Part shown: piece after piece, positions 8,232 through 17,160 of the stretch | How the letters are laid out: every line of letters starts with the position of its first letter | Numbering within the stretch: the first letter of the stretch is position 1 | Assembly (NCBI GenBank): GCA_040877545.1 | Contig: JBBDNN010000101.1 | Location: forward strand, 1 to 54,681 | Source: Gracilimonas sp040877545 | GTDB taxonomy: Bacteria; Bacteroidota; Rhodothermia; Balneolales; Balneolaceae | Length of the DNA: 54,681 bases | Direction of reading: 5' to 3' | Translations under genes and position numbers: made by a program | The notes under the pieces: generated by a model | Seen by the model: the letters and a program-made list of their open reading frames with translations, nothing else | What the model was told of the DNA's origin: nothing | The model's database searches: none

Positions 8232-9719
8232 TCAGGAAACCGAGTAATTCGGCGCTTCTTTAGTGATTTGCACTGAATGTGGATGGCTTTCTTTATATGC
8301 GGCGGCAGAAATTTGTACGAACTCTGCATTTTTCATTTCTTTAATATTAGAAGCACCTACATAACCCATAGCCGCTCTTAATCCTCCTGTCATTTGATGT
8401 ACCACTTCACTTAAATTCCCTTTAAATGGTACCCGCCCTTCAATTCCTTCAGGAACCAATTTATTTATATCAGATTCCACATCCTGAAAATAACGATCTT
8501 TTGAGCCTTTGTTCATAGCTCCAATACTTCCCATTCCCCGATAAGATTTATATTTACGCGATTCATATATAATAGTCTCGCCGGGGCTTTCATCCACACC
8601 GGCAAACATAGAGCCCATCATAACGGCATCTGCTCCCCCGGCAATTGCTTTGGGTATATCGCCGGTTTGCTTAATGCCCCCATCTGCAATTAAGCCGATT
8701 CCATTTTGTTTGGTGAACTCGGAAATCTCCATTATCGCACTTAATTGCGGAACTCCTACTCCTGTAACTACCCGGGTGGTACAAATGGATCCCGGTCCCA
8801 CACCAACTTTCACCACATTAGCGCCTGCTTCAACTAATGCTTCCGCGGCTTTTCTTGTGGCAATATTTCCACCAATAATTGTCAGATCAGGGTAAGCCTG
8901 CCGAATCTTATTCACTGTTTGAAGTACACCTTCTGAATGTCCATGAGCGGTATCAACTGTGATAGCATCTACACCGGCAGCTACAAGCGCCTCCACCCTT
9001 TCCGAAGTATCGGCAGTCACTCCAACTGCTGCGCCAACTCTGAGCCTTCCCATATCATCTTTGCAGGCAATCGGGAAGTTCATTTTCTTTTCGATATCTT
9101 TAAAAGTAATTAAACCCACCAGCTTATTATCTGCATCAACTATAGGTAATTTTTCTACTTTGTAATGCTGAAGGATTTGCTCGGCCTGTTTCAGATTTGT
9201 CCCCTGTTTTGCAGTGTACAATTTTTCATGAGTCATGATTTCACCCAGTTTTTTGCTCATCTCAGACTCAAACCTCAGATCACGGTTAGTTACTATTCCA
9301 ACCAAAATTCCTGCATCATCCACTATGGGGATTCCACCGATTTTTTGTTTCCTCATTAAAGCCCTGGCTTCCCGAACTGTAGCATCTTCTTTCAATGTCA
9401 CCGGATCCACAATCATTCCGCTTTCACTTCTTTTAACCAGGCGTACATGTTCTGCCTGATCTTCGATGCTCATATTTTTATGCAGAATGGCAATTCCGCC
9501 CTCCCTTGCAAGAGCAATAGCCATCCGGTATTCCGAAACAGTATCCATCGCGGCACTTAAAATGGGCACATTTAATTTTAGCGTTGGGGTAAGCGCAACG
9601 GAAGTATCCACATCACGTGGCAGAACCTGGGAATAATCAGGCACTAACAGTACATCATCGTAGGTAAGCCCCTGACGTGTTATCTGTTTGAATGGAGAAG
9701 AATTATTCATTTTGGGCAT
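8232..9719 (-). CDS. guaB: Inosine-5'-monophosphate dehydrogenase
   Basis: Oxidises IMP to XMP with NAD+, the committed step of GMP synthesis. Length 495 residues. The catalytic barrel is interrupted by a CBS domain pair (about residues 100-215), as in bacterial housekeeping enzymes. The catalytic cysteine is Cys313 in GPGSICTTR, and the mobile flap region contains EGRVPFKG and the YRGMGSIGAM segment. Two ATGs are possible (9719 and 9710); the second gives MNNSSPFKQ. It is the first gene of the leftward block and has a plausible TATCTTTG promoter just upstream. Confidence 0.97.
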   Translation of the reverse strand: MPKMNNSSPFKQITRQGLTYDDVLLVPDYSQVLPRDVDTSVALTPTLKLNVPILSAAMDTVSEYRMAIALAREGGIAILHKNMSIEDQAEHVRLVKRSESGMIVDPVTLKEDATVREARALMRKQKIGGIPIVDDAGILVGIVTNRDLRFESEMSKKLGEIMTHEKLYTAKQGTNLKQAEQILQHYKVEKLPIVDADNKLVGLITFKDIEKKMNFPIACKDDMGRLRVGAAVGVTADTSERVEALVAAGVDAITVDTAHGHSEGVLQTVNKIRQAYPDLTIIGGNIATRKAAEALVEAGANVVKVGVGPGSICTTRVVTGVGVPQLSAIMEISEFTKQNGIGLIADGGIKQTGDIPKAIAGGADAVMMGSMFAGVDESPGETIIYESRKYKSYRGMGSIGAMNKGSKDRYFQDVESDINKLVPEGIEGRVPFKGNLSEVVHQMTGGLRAAMGYVGASNIKEMKNAEFVQISAAAYKESHPHSVQITKEAPNYSVS

Positions 9720-9747
9720 GGAATAAATATTTTGGCTTGCAGTTTTT

Positions 9748-9755
9748 CAAAGATA
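9748..9755 (-). promoter_or_regulatory. Bacteroidota-type -7 box upstream of guaB
   Basis: On the minus strand the sequence is TATCTTTG, an exact match to the TAnnTTTG -7 element of the primary sigma factor in Bacteroidota. Its predicted start point (~9743) leaves a leader of about 25-30 nt before guaB. No clear TTG -33 box is seen at the usual distance. Confidence 0.45.
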
Positions 9756-9832
9756 AGTATATCTGTATGGAGTTCTTAATTGAAAAACAATTTTTAAGGC
9801 TTCTCCGTAGAACGGTCAAAAATTTAATTATT

Positions 9833-10600
9833 ATGTCAGATCCTAAAGTTTATTCCCGAAGTGATATTAGTAAAATTCTTAGCAAAGCCTCTGAAATTCA
9901 AACCAGAAAAGATTTATATAGCGACCAACAGGGGCTAAATAAAGCCGAGCTGCTTCATATAGCTGAGGAAGTAGGGATTGATAAAGATGTTCTGATCCAG
10001 GCACTTAGAGAATTTTGATGAACCGGAGCTGAATGACCACTTCGATTGGATTAAAGGATCCAGCAAGATTCAACATATCTCAGCCGTAGAAGGAGAAGTT
10101 ACTCCTGAACTTTGGGAAGAGCTGGTTCAGGAAATACGAAAAATTAACGGTGGCATCGGAAAAACCAGCAAGGTTGGGCTTCATTTGAGTGGGAGCAACG
10201 GAGGAAGGAAATTGGGTATAAACATATTTCTGTTACTCCTCAAAACAGCAAAACAAAAATACAATTTATCTCATCATGGAGTGGATTAAAAATACTGACA
10301 TATATGGCTTCATCTTTCCTTGGAATTTTAACAGCAGGAATTATATTGGACGGTACAAATATAGCAGATATACCAGCACTATTTATTGTATTGGGAGGTG
10401 CGCTGGTTACCTTACCGTTTGGACAGATTTTCCTTCAAAGCTATTTCAACAAACAAAAAAGTCAACTAAAAAGTATAGTTGACTCTGTTGCAAAAAAATT
10501 GAATCCTTCCAGAAAACCTCAAATTAAAATTGAAGATGATGATGTGTACAAACAGGAAATCTCAGCGTCGTCTACATCCTCTTCTAAAATAAAACCCTAA
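9833..10600 (+). pseudogene. Membrane protein gene split by two compensating frameshifts
   Basis: Three open segments form one gene. Frame A starts at ATG 9833 and stops at TGA 10016-10018 after ..IQALREF. A shifted frame continues sensibly from about 10009 (ENFDEPELNDHFDWIKG, ..VTPELWEELVQEIRKIN) to about 10185. Frame A then resumes (FEWEQRRKEIGYKHISVT, two hydrophobic segments, Lys-rich tail) to TAA 10600. First and last segments are in the same frame, so one extra base near 10005-10010 and one missing base in the T run near 10183-10186 explain everything. The repaired product is about 255 residues: an N-terminal helical module (GLNKAELLHIAEEVGID) common in envelope proteins, and two membrane helices. 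Function is unknown. Confidence 0.7.
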
Positions 10601-10608
10601 AGGGTTTT
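10591..10608. terminator. Compact bidirectional terminator between convergent genes
   Basis: A perfect inverted repeat AAAACCC-TAAA-GGGTTTT, flanked by A-rich sequence on the left and a T run on the right, so either strand yields a stem followed by U residues. It contains the stop codons of both converging genes (10598-10600 plus, 10597-10599 minus). The stem is short (7 bp), hence moderate confidence. Confidence 0.5.
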
Positions 10609-10947
10609 TACTTTCAAGGCTTTAATTGCTGCATCAATAGTACAAATGCCATCTTTGAAACAGCTTACCCAATAATCTATTGACTCGCGCCGGCGTTGAA
10701 CAAAAGGATTGCATGATGAGTAATAGCCTTTTAATTCCTGAACCATAAATTTAACATCTTCATAAATTTCGATTTTTAAATCATCCGGCAGATCACCCCA
10801 GCCTAATAAATCAAAAGCCTGCTGCATATTATCGTATTCTTCCCTGCTTTCTTTTTTAATCCTGTTCAACAGCGGAATAGCGAACATTGGATGAGTGATT
10901 GTGGTGTTTTGAAGTTTGGTTGAAACTACATTCGATGTCATAATCAT
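10597..10947 (-). CDS. Conserved-looking hypothetical protein
   Basis: A 116-residue soluble, mostly helical protein that I do not recognise. It contains LLNRIKKESREEYDNMQQAF, a GWGDLPDDLK turn and a Cys in YYSSCNPF and two more in VSCFKDGICT. There is no signal peptide or membrane helix. The start may be the first ATG (MIMTSN) or the second (MTSNVV, 10941). It converges on the frameshifted membrane gene with a 4-nt overlap. Codon use looks like that of its neighbours, which is the main support for it being real. Confidence 0.55.
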   Translation of the reverse strand: MIMTSNVVSTKLQNTTITHPMFAIPLLNRIKKESREEYDNMQQAFDLLGWGDLPDDLKIEIYEDVKFMVQELKGYYSSCNPFVQRRRESIDYWVSCFKDGICTIDAAIKALKVKTL

Positions 10948-11059
10948 TGTTTTTTATGTTTGATTTACTCAATGATAATGGCAGGAAGTGACACCATAAT
11001 GTCATCCCTTTTTCAGTTATCGAAAAAATCTTTTAAAATCATTGATACACTATGCATAA

Positions 11060-11080
11060 TTATGTACTTTTTTTATGTAC
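11060..11080. promoter_or_regulatory. Direct repeat TTATGTAC, candidate antitoxin operator
   Basis: TTATGTAC occurs twice (11060-11067 and 11073-11080), 13 nt apart centre to centre, ending 16 nt before the antitoxin start. The GTAC core is self-complementary. Antitoxins of the Phd/YefM type usually repress their own promoter, so these repeats are the natural operator candidate. Confidence 0.4.
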
Positions 11081-11096
11081 AAATTAAATATAGACT

Positions 11097-11336
11097 ATGA
11101 AAAAAGTACCTATAAATGAAGTAAGAGAGCATTTAGCAAAGTATTTAACTAAAGCCGAGCACGGAGAAGAAATTATTATCACTAAACATAATAAGCCTAT
11201 AGCAAAACTGGTGAATTATACTGAGGCCAAAAAACCGAAATTTCCTGATATGACAGAATTCAGAAAACAGTTCAAAGTGAAAGGTAAGCCTTTATCTGAA
11301 ACAGTGATTGAAATGAGAAGAGAAGATCGATTTTAA
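11097..11336 (+). CDS. Phd/YefM-family antitoxin
   Basis: A 79-residue protein with the Phd/YefM DNA-binding N-terminus: VPINEVREHLAKYLTKAEHGEEIIITKHNKPIAKLV, read as beta-alpha-beta with the typical ITKHNKPIA strand. The C-terminal 35 residues are charged and probably disordered, the part that wraps the toxin. It starts 4 nt upstream spacing from the toxin gene (stop 11336, toxin start 11341), the usual antitoxin-first order. Confidence 0.88.
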   Translation: MKKVPINEVREHLAKYLTKAEHGEEIIITKHNKPIAKLVNYTEAKKPKFPDMTEFRKQFKVKGKPLSETVIEMRREDRF

Positions 11337-11340
11337 TCAA

Positions 11341-11757
11341 GTGTATATTGATACAAGTAGCTTAGTCGCATTTTATGTTCCAGAAAAGAACACAGATATA
11401 GTAAATTCTATAGTAATGAATTCTGAATTAGTTCAAGTGAGTACCTTAACTCATGTTGAATTCATTTCTGCTGTTAATAAGAAATTCAGAATAGGAACAA
11501 TGACAAAAAAAGAAGTAACAGCTGCAATAGATGAGTTTGAAAGACAGGTATTACAAAAAATTATTACAGAACTGGATTTTGAACATCAGCATTTTGATTC
11601 AGCTGCAATGATCCTAAAACAAACAAGTTATCCGCTGAGAACACTTGATGCACTACATCTGGCTATTTGTTTTATAAATAAGTCCTCAATTCTAAGCTTT
11701 GATAGAGTGTTAGTGGAGGCTGCTAAAGAATTCGACATTAAGGCAATAGAATATTAA
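11341..11757 (+). CDS. VapC-like PIN-domain toxin
   Basis: A 138-residue PIN-domain protein, predicted ribonuclease of a type II toxin-antitoxin pair. The acidic metal-binding residues are all visible: Asp4 (YIDTSSLV), Glu40 (THVEFISA), Asp103 (LRTLDALHLA) and Asp121 (SFDRVL). The start codon is GTG at 11341. The 3' end overlaps the convergent folD gene by 4 nt. The reading frame is intact, so the toxin is probably functional; its RNA target cannot be told from sequence. Confidence 0.9.
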   Translation: MYIDTSSLVAFYVPEKNTDIVNSIVMNSELVQVSTLTHVEFISAVNKKFRIGTMTKKEVTAAIDEFERQVLQKIITELDFEHQHFDSAAMILKQTSYPLRTLDALHLAICFINKSSILSFDRVLVEAAKEFDIKAIEY

Positions 11758-12644
11758 TCCGGATAAATACTCTTTTTTGCAGCAAGCAAAGTATTCTTCA
11801 TTAGCATAGCTACAGTCATTGGCCCAACTCCTCCGGGGACGGGAGTAATCCAGCTGGCTTTCTTGCTAACAGATTCATAATCAACATCGCCCACCAGCTT
11901 ATAGCCTTTTTTGGATCGTTCATCGGCAATTCGATTGATACCTACATCAATTATAACGGCGCCTTCTTTTATCATCTCAGCTTTAATAAGATGCGGCTGT
12001 CCGGCAGCAGCAATTATAATATCAGCATTTATTGTATGGACGGTAAGGTCCCGGGTATATTTGTGACAAATGGTTGTAGTTGCTTTCCCTGATGCATTTT
12101 CCCGTGAAAGCATTATAGCCATTGGCGAGCCCACTATATTGCTGGCTCCTACCACTACAGCATGTTTTGCTTTCACCGCAATGCTGTAATATTTAAAAAG
12201 CTCCATAATTCCTGCCGGCGTACAACTTCTGAAACAGGGTTCATCCACGGTTAATCTTCCTACATTCATCGGGTGAAAACCATCCACATCTTTCCGGTAA
12301 TCAATACTTTCTATAACATCGTGTGATGAAAGATGTGAGGGTAAAGGCAGCTGAACCAAAATTCCATCTACCGAATCATCATTATTATATGCTTTAATTA
12401 AAGCCTTCATTTCTTTTGCAGAGATGGTATCCTGCAGAATTTCTGTATGAGTATCAATCCCAACATCCTCACAAGCCTTAGTTTTAGCTCCTGTATATAC
12501 TTTTGAAGCCGGGTCGTCTCCTACCAGGATTACCTGTAAAAAAGGTGTTCGATTACCTTTTGCTTTCCAATCTTCTACATCTTCCCGCACCCTGTTTCGA
12601 ACAAGTTCAGCTACTTTTTTTCCGTCGATGATTTCTGCATTCAT
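11754..12644 (-). CDS. folD: Methylenetetrahydrofolate dehydrogenase / cyclohydrolase
   Basis: Bifunctional enzyme of one-carbon metabolism that interconverts 5,10-methylene-, methenyl- and 10-formyl-tetrahydrofolate. Length 296 residues. Visible motifs are the catalytic Tyr50/Lys54 pair (SKVYTGAKTKACEDVGI), VQLPLPSHL, the NADP-binding GASNIVGSPMA and the closing PVPGGVGPMTVAML. It lies one base after the stop-to-start junction with the response-regulator gene upstream, so the two are probably co-transcribed. Confidence 0.96.
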   Translation of the reverse strand: MNAEIIDGKKVAELVRNRVREDVEDWKAKGNRTPFLQVILVGDDPASKVYTGAKTKACEDVGIDTHTEILQDTISAKEMKALIKAYNNDDSVDGILVQLPLPSHLSSHDVIESIDYRKDVDGFHPMNVGRLTVDEPCFRSCTPAGIMELFKYYSIAVKAKHAVVVGASNIVGSPMAIMLSRENASGKATTTICHKYTRDLTVHTINADIIIAAAGQPHLIKAEMIKEGAVIIDVGINRIADERSKKGYKLVGDVDYESVSKKASWITPVPGGVGPMTVAMLMKNTLLAAKKSIYPD

Positions 12645-12645
12645 T

Positions 12646-14019
12646 CTATCGTTCTATGTTATACTTTTTCATTTTATTGTAAATATGGCTTCGTTGAATG
12701 CCAACTGCTTCTGCTGTCTGAGAAATATTCCAGTCATTTTTTTCCAGCTGATTAACGAGAAAAATACGTTCTGCTGTTTCTTTAAAATCCTGAAAATTTT
12801 CCATTTCTTTTGCCAACTTTTCTATATCGCTTCCATCCGTTTTTCGATCTTTCAGCACCTGGTTTACCACATCTTCAGTTATTTCGTCTTGTGGAGATAA
12901 AATTCCCAGCCGTTCCACTGCATTTTGCAATTCCCGGACATTACCTGACCATTCTCTTTGCTGAAGGGCTTTATGGCCATTGTGGGAAAAATGTATTGAT
13001 GAAAAACTAATATCATTCTGTTTGAGTTTTTCTAACATGGCTTCCGCAATTAAGGGAATATCCTCTTTACGCTCTCTAAGAGGGGGCACCTTTATAGGAA
13101 TAACACTTATTCTATGATATAAATCTTCCCGGAAGCTACCTTCATTTATTTCCTTTTCAAGATCTTTATTTGTAGCTGCCAGAATCCGTACATCTACAAC
13201 AATAGATTCAGTTCCGCCAACGCGCGTAATTTTATTTTCCTGTAAAGCTCTTAGCACTTTTGCCTGCGCCTTTGTGCTCATGTCCCCAATTTCGTCCAGG
13301 AAGAGAGTCCCCTCATCAGCTTGTTCAAATTTTCCAATTCGTTTTGAGGAAGCACCAGTAAAGGCACCTTTCTCGTGGCCAAATAATTCACTCTCCAATA
13401 GCTCTGAGGGTATAGCTGCACAGTTTACTTCAATAAAAGGTGCTGAGCTCCGCGAACTTTTTTCATGTATCCATTTTGCCACTAATTCTTTCCCGGTCCC
13501 ATTCTCTCCGGTAATAAGCACCCTTGATTGAGTGGGAGCTACTTTTTCGATCAGTGATTTGACCTTTTTAATGGGCTTACTCTCCCCAATTATTTCCTGA
13601 ATTTGCGGGAGTTTCTTTTTTATTTGCTGAAATTCACGGACAAGGTTTTGCTGGGATAGCGCATTGCGGACCGCAAGAAGCAAGCGGTTTAGATCTGGTG
13701 GTTTTTCGAGGAAATCATAGGCTCCTCTTTTTGTGGCCTCTACTGCAATTTCAATGGTGCCATGGCCGGATATCATTATAACCGGAAATTGGTGTCCGGC
13801 TTTCCGAATTCTCTTTAGAGTTTCGAGGCCATCCATGCCCTGCATTTTAATATCCAGAAACATCAGGTCAACAGGATTTTCAGCAACAAACTCCAAAGAT
13901 TCCCGGCCGCTTTCTACAGTAGAAACTTCATAGTTTTCAAATTCTAGAATTTCCTTTAATGCATTCCGTATTGATTTTTCATCATCGGTTACCAGAATAT
14001 GTGCTTTCTTATTGGACAT
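12646..14019 (-). CDS. NtrC-family sigma-54-dependent response regulator
   Basis: A 457-residue regulator with three domains. The receiver (about 1-120) has the phospho-acceptor Asp56 in LMFLDIKMQ. The AAA+ domain (about 145-375) has Walker A GENGTGKE (171-178), the sigma-54-contacting loop GAFTGA (218-223), Walker B with Asp242-Glu243, and the FREDLYHR and PPLRERKEDIP signatures. A Fis-type helix-turn-helix (NISQTAEAVGIQRSHIYNKM) closes the protein. All catalytic parts are intact, so it can activate sigma-54 promoters. No histidine kinase is adjacent. It is a candidate activator of the -24/-12 promoters listed below; this link is inferred from proximity only. Confidence 0.95.
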   Translation of the reverse strand: MSNKKAHILVTDDEKSIRNALKEILEFENYEVSTVESGRESLEFVAENPVDLMFLDIKMQGMDGLETLKRIRKAGHQFPVIMISGHGTIEIAVEATKRGAYDFLEKPPDLNRLLLAVRNALSQQNLVREFQQIKKKLPQIQEIIGESKPIKKVKSLIEKVAPTQSRVLITGENGTGKELVAKWIHEKSSRSSAPFIEVNCAAIPSELLESELFGHEKGAFTGASSKRIGKFEQADEGTLFLDEIGDMSTKAQAKVLRALQENKITRVGGTESIVVDVRILAATNKDLEKEINEGSFREDLYHRISVIPIKVPPLRERKEDIPLIAEAMLEKLKQNDISFSSIHFSHNGHKALQQREWSGNVRELQNAVERLGILSPQDEITEDVVNQVLKDRKTDGSDIEKLAKEMENFQDFKETAERIFLVNQLEKNDWNISQTAEAVGIQRSHIYNKMKKYNIER

Positions 14020-14031
14020 AAGTTAAGCTAC

Positions 14032-15462
14032 TCAATATTTGTGATATAGATAATCCAAAATTTTCTCATGAATCATATCAATAGGCCTCACCTTTCCAGC
14101 AAAATTATTAGCGGCCAAGCTTACTATTAACTTTTTCCCGGATTTGGCTTCTAAATACCCACTAAGAGTTCTGATACCGGTTATATAACCTGATTTTCCC
14201 ATAAAATTATTATAGAGAGGAGTGCCCTTCATCCGGTGAGCCACTGTGCCATCAATACCTGCAATTGACATGCTCTTTAAATATGCTTCAGATTCAGGAT
14301 GAGTCAGCATTTTTTGTAAGACATCAGAAATAATTGTGGTTTTAGTAAAATTTCCTGAAGCAAGACCCGAGCCGTCATTCATCATCACATAGGTGGTATC
14401 AATTCCTAAATCAGCAAGAAAAGTTCGTACTTGGTTAATTCCATGTTCAAACGATCCCGGCTCCTCACCACTTACTGCCGAGAGTGTTTTGAGCAACATC
14501 TCTGCATATAAATTATCGCTTTCTTTATTGGTCCAGCCTACCAGCTCAGAAAGGGGTTTGGACAGGTGCGTCGCTAAAACAGGATGTGAAGAATCAGCCA
14601 CTTCCGTAGTTGATAACTGAAGTTCACCATCAAAATAAATTCCATTGGTTTGTATAAATTTGGAAAATGAGTCTAGGAAAAACAGTTCAGGATTATCAAT
14701 CGATAAGGACTCTTTTTCATAATAGCCCTGGGGTAATCCGCTGGCCAGAGTTATGATGTTGGTGCCAAATCCGCGGCGGTAATATTCATCATATTTGAAA
14801 TCCGGATGAGTGATTTCCTGCTCATTTATAAATTCCACATAATCGGTGCTGTCGGGAAACCACCGGATTCGGGGAAGAGATCCAATTTCACCCTCCGCAA
14901 AAACTTCCAGGTCAACAGCATTATTATTGAAAGAAAGCGGGCTGATTTGAACACCATAATAAAAGGAGAAATCATACCAATCCCATCCTTTTGGGTAATA
15001 ATCACGATCAAATAAAGAAAGATCGGCGATAATGTTACCTGAAACTTCCGTTATATTTTTTTCTGTTAGCTGTTCCAGGAATTTATTAAAGACGAAATAA
15101 CGGTTATCATTATACATAAATCCGCTAATGGAAGGATCGCCCGACCCTTTGATAATTAAATCTCCATTCCAAACAGTTCCTATTTGCTCTCCCTTCCCAT
15201 AGATATTGGTTTCATATTGATAGGTGCTTCCGAAATAATCTAATACCGCAGCTGTTGTTAGCAGCTTTTGATTTGATGCAGGTGCGATAAGTTTTTCATG
15301 ATTCAGGCTTTCGAGTATCTCCCCGGTTTCATCGCGAACAGTAACCGACCAAAAAGCCTCTTGATTAGGAGCTGCATCAATAATGCTTTCAATATCCTGA
15401 GCCCATAGAGTTTCCGTAGCTAAAAGAAATATCAGAAAAAGGATTCTGCGGAATTTTATCAT
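14032..15462 (-). CDS. dacB: PBP4-type D-Ala-D-Ala carboxypeptidase/endopeptidase
   Basis: A 476-residue S13-family penicillin-binding protein acting on peptidoglycan in the periplasm. A signal peptide covers residues 1-21. The active-site motifs are SNQK (Ser63, Lys66), SDN (315-317) and KSG (423-425, the KTG-equivalent). The insert between the first two motifs is long, as in E. coli PBP4. The gene ends 12 nt before the response regulator and starts directly at the stop of the EIIA gene, so the four genes form one leftward operon. Confidence 0.93.
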   Translation of the reverse strand: MIKFRRILFLIFLLATETLWAQDIESIIDAAPNQEAFWSVTVRDETGEILESLNHEKLIAPASNQKLLTTAAVLDYFGSTYQYETNIYGKGEQIGTVWNGDLIIKGSGDPSISGFMYNDNRYFVFNKFLEQLTEKNITEVSGNIIADLSLFDRDYYPKGWDWYDFSFYYGVQISPLSFNNNAVDLEVFAEGEIGSLPRIRWFPDSTDYVEFINEQEITHPDFKYDEYYRRGFGTNIITLASGLPQGYYEKESLSIDNPELFFLDSFSKFIQTNGIYFDGELQLSTTEVADSSHPVLATHLSKPLSELVGWTNKESDNLYAEMLLKTLSAVSGEEPGSFEHGINQVRTFLADLGIDTTYVMMNDGSGLASGNFTKTTIISDVLQKMLTHPESEAYLKSMSIAGIDGTVAHRMKGTPLYNNFMGKSGYITGIRTLSGYLEAKSGKKLIVSLAANNFAGKVRPIDMIHEKILDYLYHKY

Positions 15463-15936
15463 CTATTTTACAAAGTATTTTTCTTCCTCATCCTGGAACG
15501 CTTCCAAAATTTCATCCCCGGTATTACAATTCAAAATCTTTTCCCTGAATGAAGCACTATTCATTAGGCGAGAAACACGGCTAAGCAGTTTTATGTGTTG
15601 GCTGTTATTTGACTGAGGGCCAACCAACAGAAAAACCAATCGAACGGGTTCATTATCTATAGAATCAAAATTCAGAGGTTCTTTTAGTAAAGCAAAGGCT
15701 GCCAGATTTTCTTGAACAATTTTTGATTTTGCATGAGGAATAGCTAAACCTTTGCCAACCCCTGTCGACATTATTTTTTCACGTTCAAAAACAGCTTTTC
15801 GTATTTCTTCGAGTTGCTCTTTTCCCCCTACTTTTTCCTTTAAGGTATCAACGAGTGAATTGATTAGCTCTTTTTTGGAATGCACTTCAAATTGCGGTAA
15901 AACTGTATCGTGGTCTAATAGTGGGAATAAATTCAT
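15463..15936 (-). CDS. ptsN: PTS EIIA-Ntr-like protein
   Basis: A 157-residue PTS_EIIA type-2 domain protein. The phospho-accepting histidine is His68 in KGLAIPHAKS, preceded by the EREKIMSTGVG helix start. Proteins of this kind are usually regulatory and in many bacteria are encoded next to rpoN. Here it heads an operon that also carries a sigma-54 activator, which fits that association. EI and HPr partners are not in the window. The gene symbol is by similarity of domain and context; a sugar-PTS IIA is the alternative. Confidence 0.8.
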   Translation of the reverse strand: MNLFPLLDHDTVLPQFEVHSKKELINSLVDTLKEKVGGKEQLEEIRKAVFEREKIMSTGVGKGLAIPHAKSKIVQENLAAFALLKEPLNFDSIDNEPVRLVFLLVGPQSNNSQHIKLLSRVSRLMNSASFREKILNCNTGDEILEAFQDEEEKYFVK

Positions 15937-16470
15937 TATATATATTAAACGTGCAAAAATGGTCGGTAGTAGGTTGCTAATATAGGCACCGTTTACTCAA
16001 TCAATCAAAGATAATTTAAACGGTGATAAGAGGCCTGAAAATACAACAGTTCATGCACACTATGAATTCCTCAACATCAGCTACTCAGTTAAGGGTATTT
16101 CCAACACATATTATCCACCGATAATAAGCCCCTTCTTCTGTTTCTTCTGCACCTGATCTACAGGTAGTATTCTCCTGTTTTCAGATTAATAAATAGCCGT
16201 ATCTGTGCAAAATAGTTACATTTTTCGCAGGTATTGCCGGAATTTATACAGGTACGTGCCACCTATTTATACACGAATATCAAAGTTTCCATTACTTCAT
16301 AATCTCTGCTCAAACTGTAGTTTATGTAAGAGCAACTGAAGCCCGAAATGAGGGTTGAGATTTTAAAAGAATTCTTCGATTAAAAAGGTATAAATAACGA
16401 GCAGCATTAAGAAATATTGGTTGATTTGGTTTCTGAATGCATAAATAATTTCCACTAACAAAGCCTGATA
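15937..16470. other. Intergenic gap between ptsN and the AraC regulator
   Basis: A 534-nt divergent spacer with no convincing reading frame. A near match to the TAnnTTTG box (CATTTTTG on the minus strand, about 15961-15954) could serve ptsN. No strong hairpin with a T run was seen. The two divergent promoters presumably lie here. Confidence 0.5.
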
Positions 16471-17037
16471 ATGATCATGAAAATTTACATTAAACACATG
16501 GTATCCGTTCGCTGCATTATGGTTGTAAGACAAGAGCTTGAAAAGCTGGGACTAAAAGTTAAAAATGTAGAATTGGGTAGTGCAACTATTGAAGGATATC
16601 TTACTAAGGCACAGCGTATTGAATTAGGTATAGCATTAAAAAAATCAAAGCTGGAATTAATGGATGATAAAAAATCTATCCTTGTTGAGCGGATTAAAAA
16701 CATCATTATTGAAATGGTTCATATCAATAATGAAGTTCCAAAAGTTAATTATTCAAAATATATAAGCGATCAACTTTCGCTCAATTACACATATTTATCC
16801 AATACTTTCTCGGAAGTTACAGGTACTACTATCGAGCATTATATAATCTCACATAAAATTGAACGGGTGAAAGAATTGCTGATGTATAATGAACTTAACC
16901 TGACTGAAATTTCCTATCAAATGCATTATAGCAGTGTGGCGCATTTGTCGAATCAGTTTAAAAAGGTTACTGGCCTAACGCCTACTTATTACAAGAAATC
17001 AAAAGACAAAAACCGTTTAGCCCTCGAGCATGTATAG
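16471..17037 (+). CDS. AraC-family transcriptional regulator with ferredoxin-like N-terminus
   Basis: A 188-residue regulator. The C-terminal ~100 residues are an AraC double helix-turn-helix (ISDQLSLNYTYLSNTFSEV; LTEISYQMHYSSVAHLSNQFKKVTGLTPTYYKK). The N-terminal ~70 residues (YIKHMVSVRCIMVVRQELEK, LGLKVKNVELG) have the beta-alpha-beta pattern of a heavy-metal-associated fold, but the CxxC expected in metal binders reads S-V-R-C, leaving one cysteine. Short AraC proteins of this build are common in Bacteroidota; the signal sensed is unknown. Start could be ATG 16471 or 16477. Confidence 0.85.
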   Translation: MIMKIYIKHMVSVRCIMVVRQELEKLGLKVKNVELGSATIEGYLTKAQRIELGIALKKSKLELMDDKKSILVERIKNIIIEMVHINNEVPKVNYSKYISDQLSLNYTYLSNTFSEVTGTTIEHYIISHKIERVKELLMYNELNLTEISYQMHYSSVAHLSNQFKKVTGLTPTYYKKSKDKNRLALEHV

Positions 17038-17148
17038 ATGATAAATAATAGATTTTTTTCTACCATATTTTCTCATAAATATGAAATTACATGTAGAAAA
17101 TGTAAATCTTAATTACAGTTTTATAAGAATATTTTAATCACTTAGAAG

Positions 17149-17156
17149 TAAATTTG
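17149..17156 (+). promoter_or_regulatory. Bacteroidota-type -7 box of the candidate small RNA
   Basis: The sequence TAAATTTG is an exact TAnnTTTG match. The start point predicted 4-6 nt downstream falls at about 17161, exactly where the first hairpin of the candidate RNA begins. No TTG -33 box is obvious. Confidence 0.5.
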
Positions 17157-17160
17157 AATT

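Noticed and set aside
16246..16261. Minus-strand TGGCAC-GTACC-TGTAT as a ninth sigma-54 promoter toward ptsN
   Set aside because: The -24 part is perfect but the -12 part does not read TTGC/TTGT at any allowed spacing, and it lies over 300 nt from ptsN.
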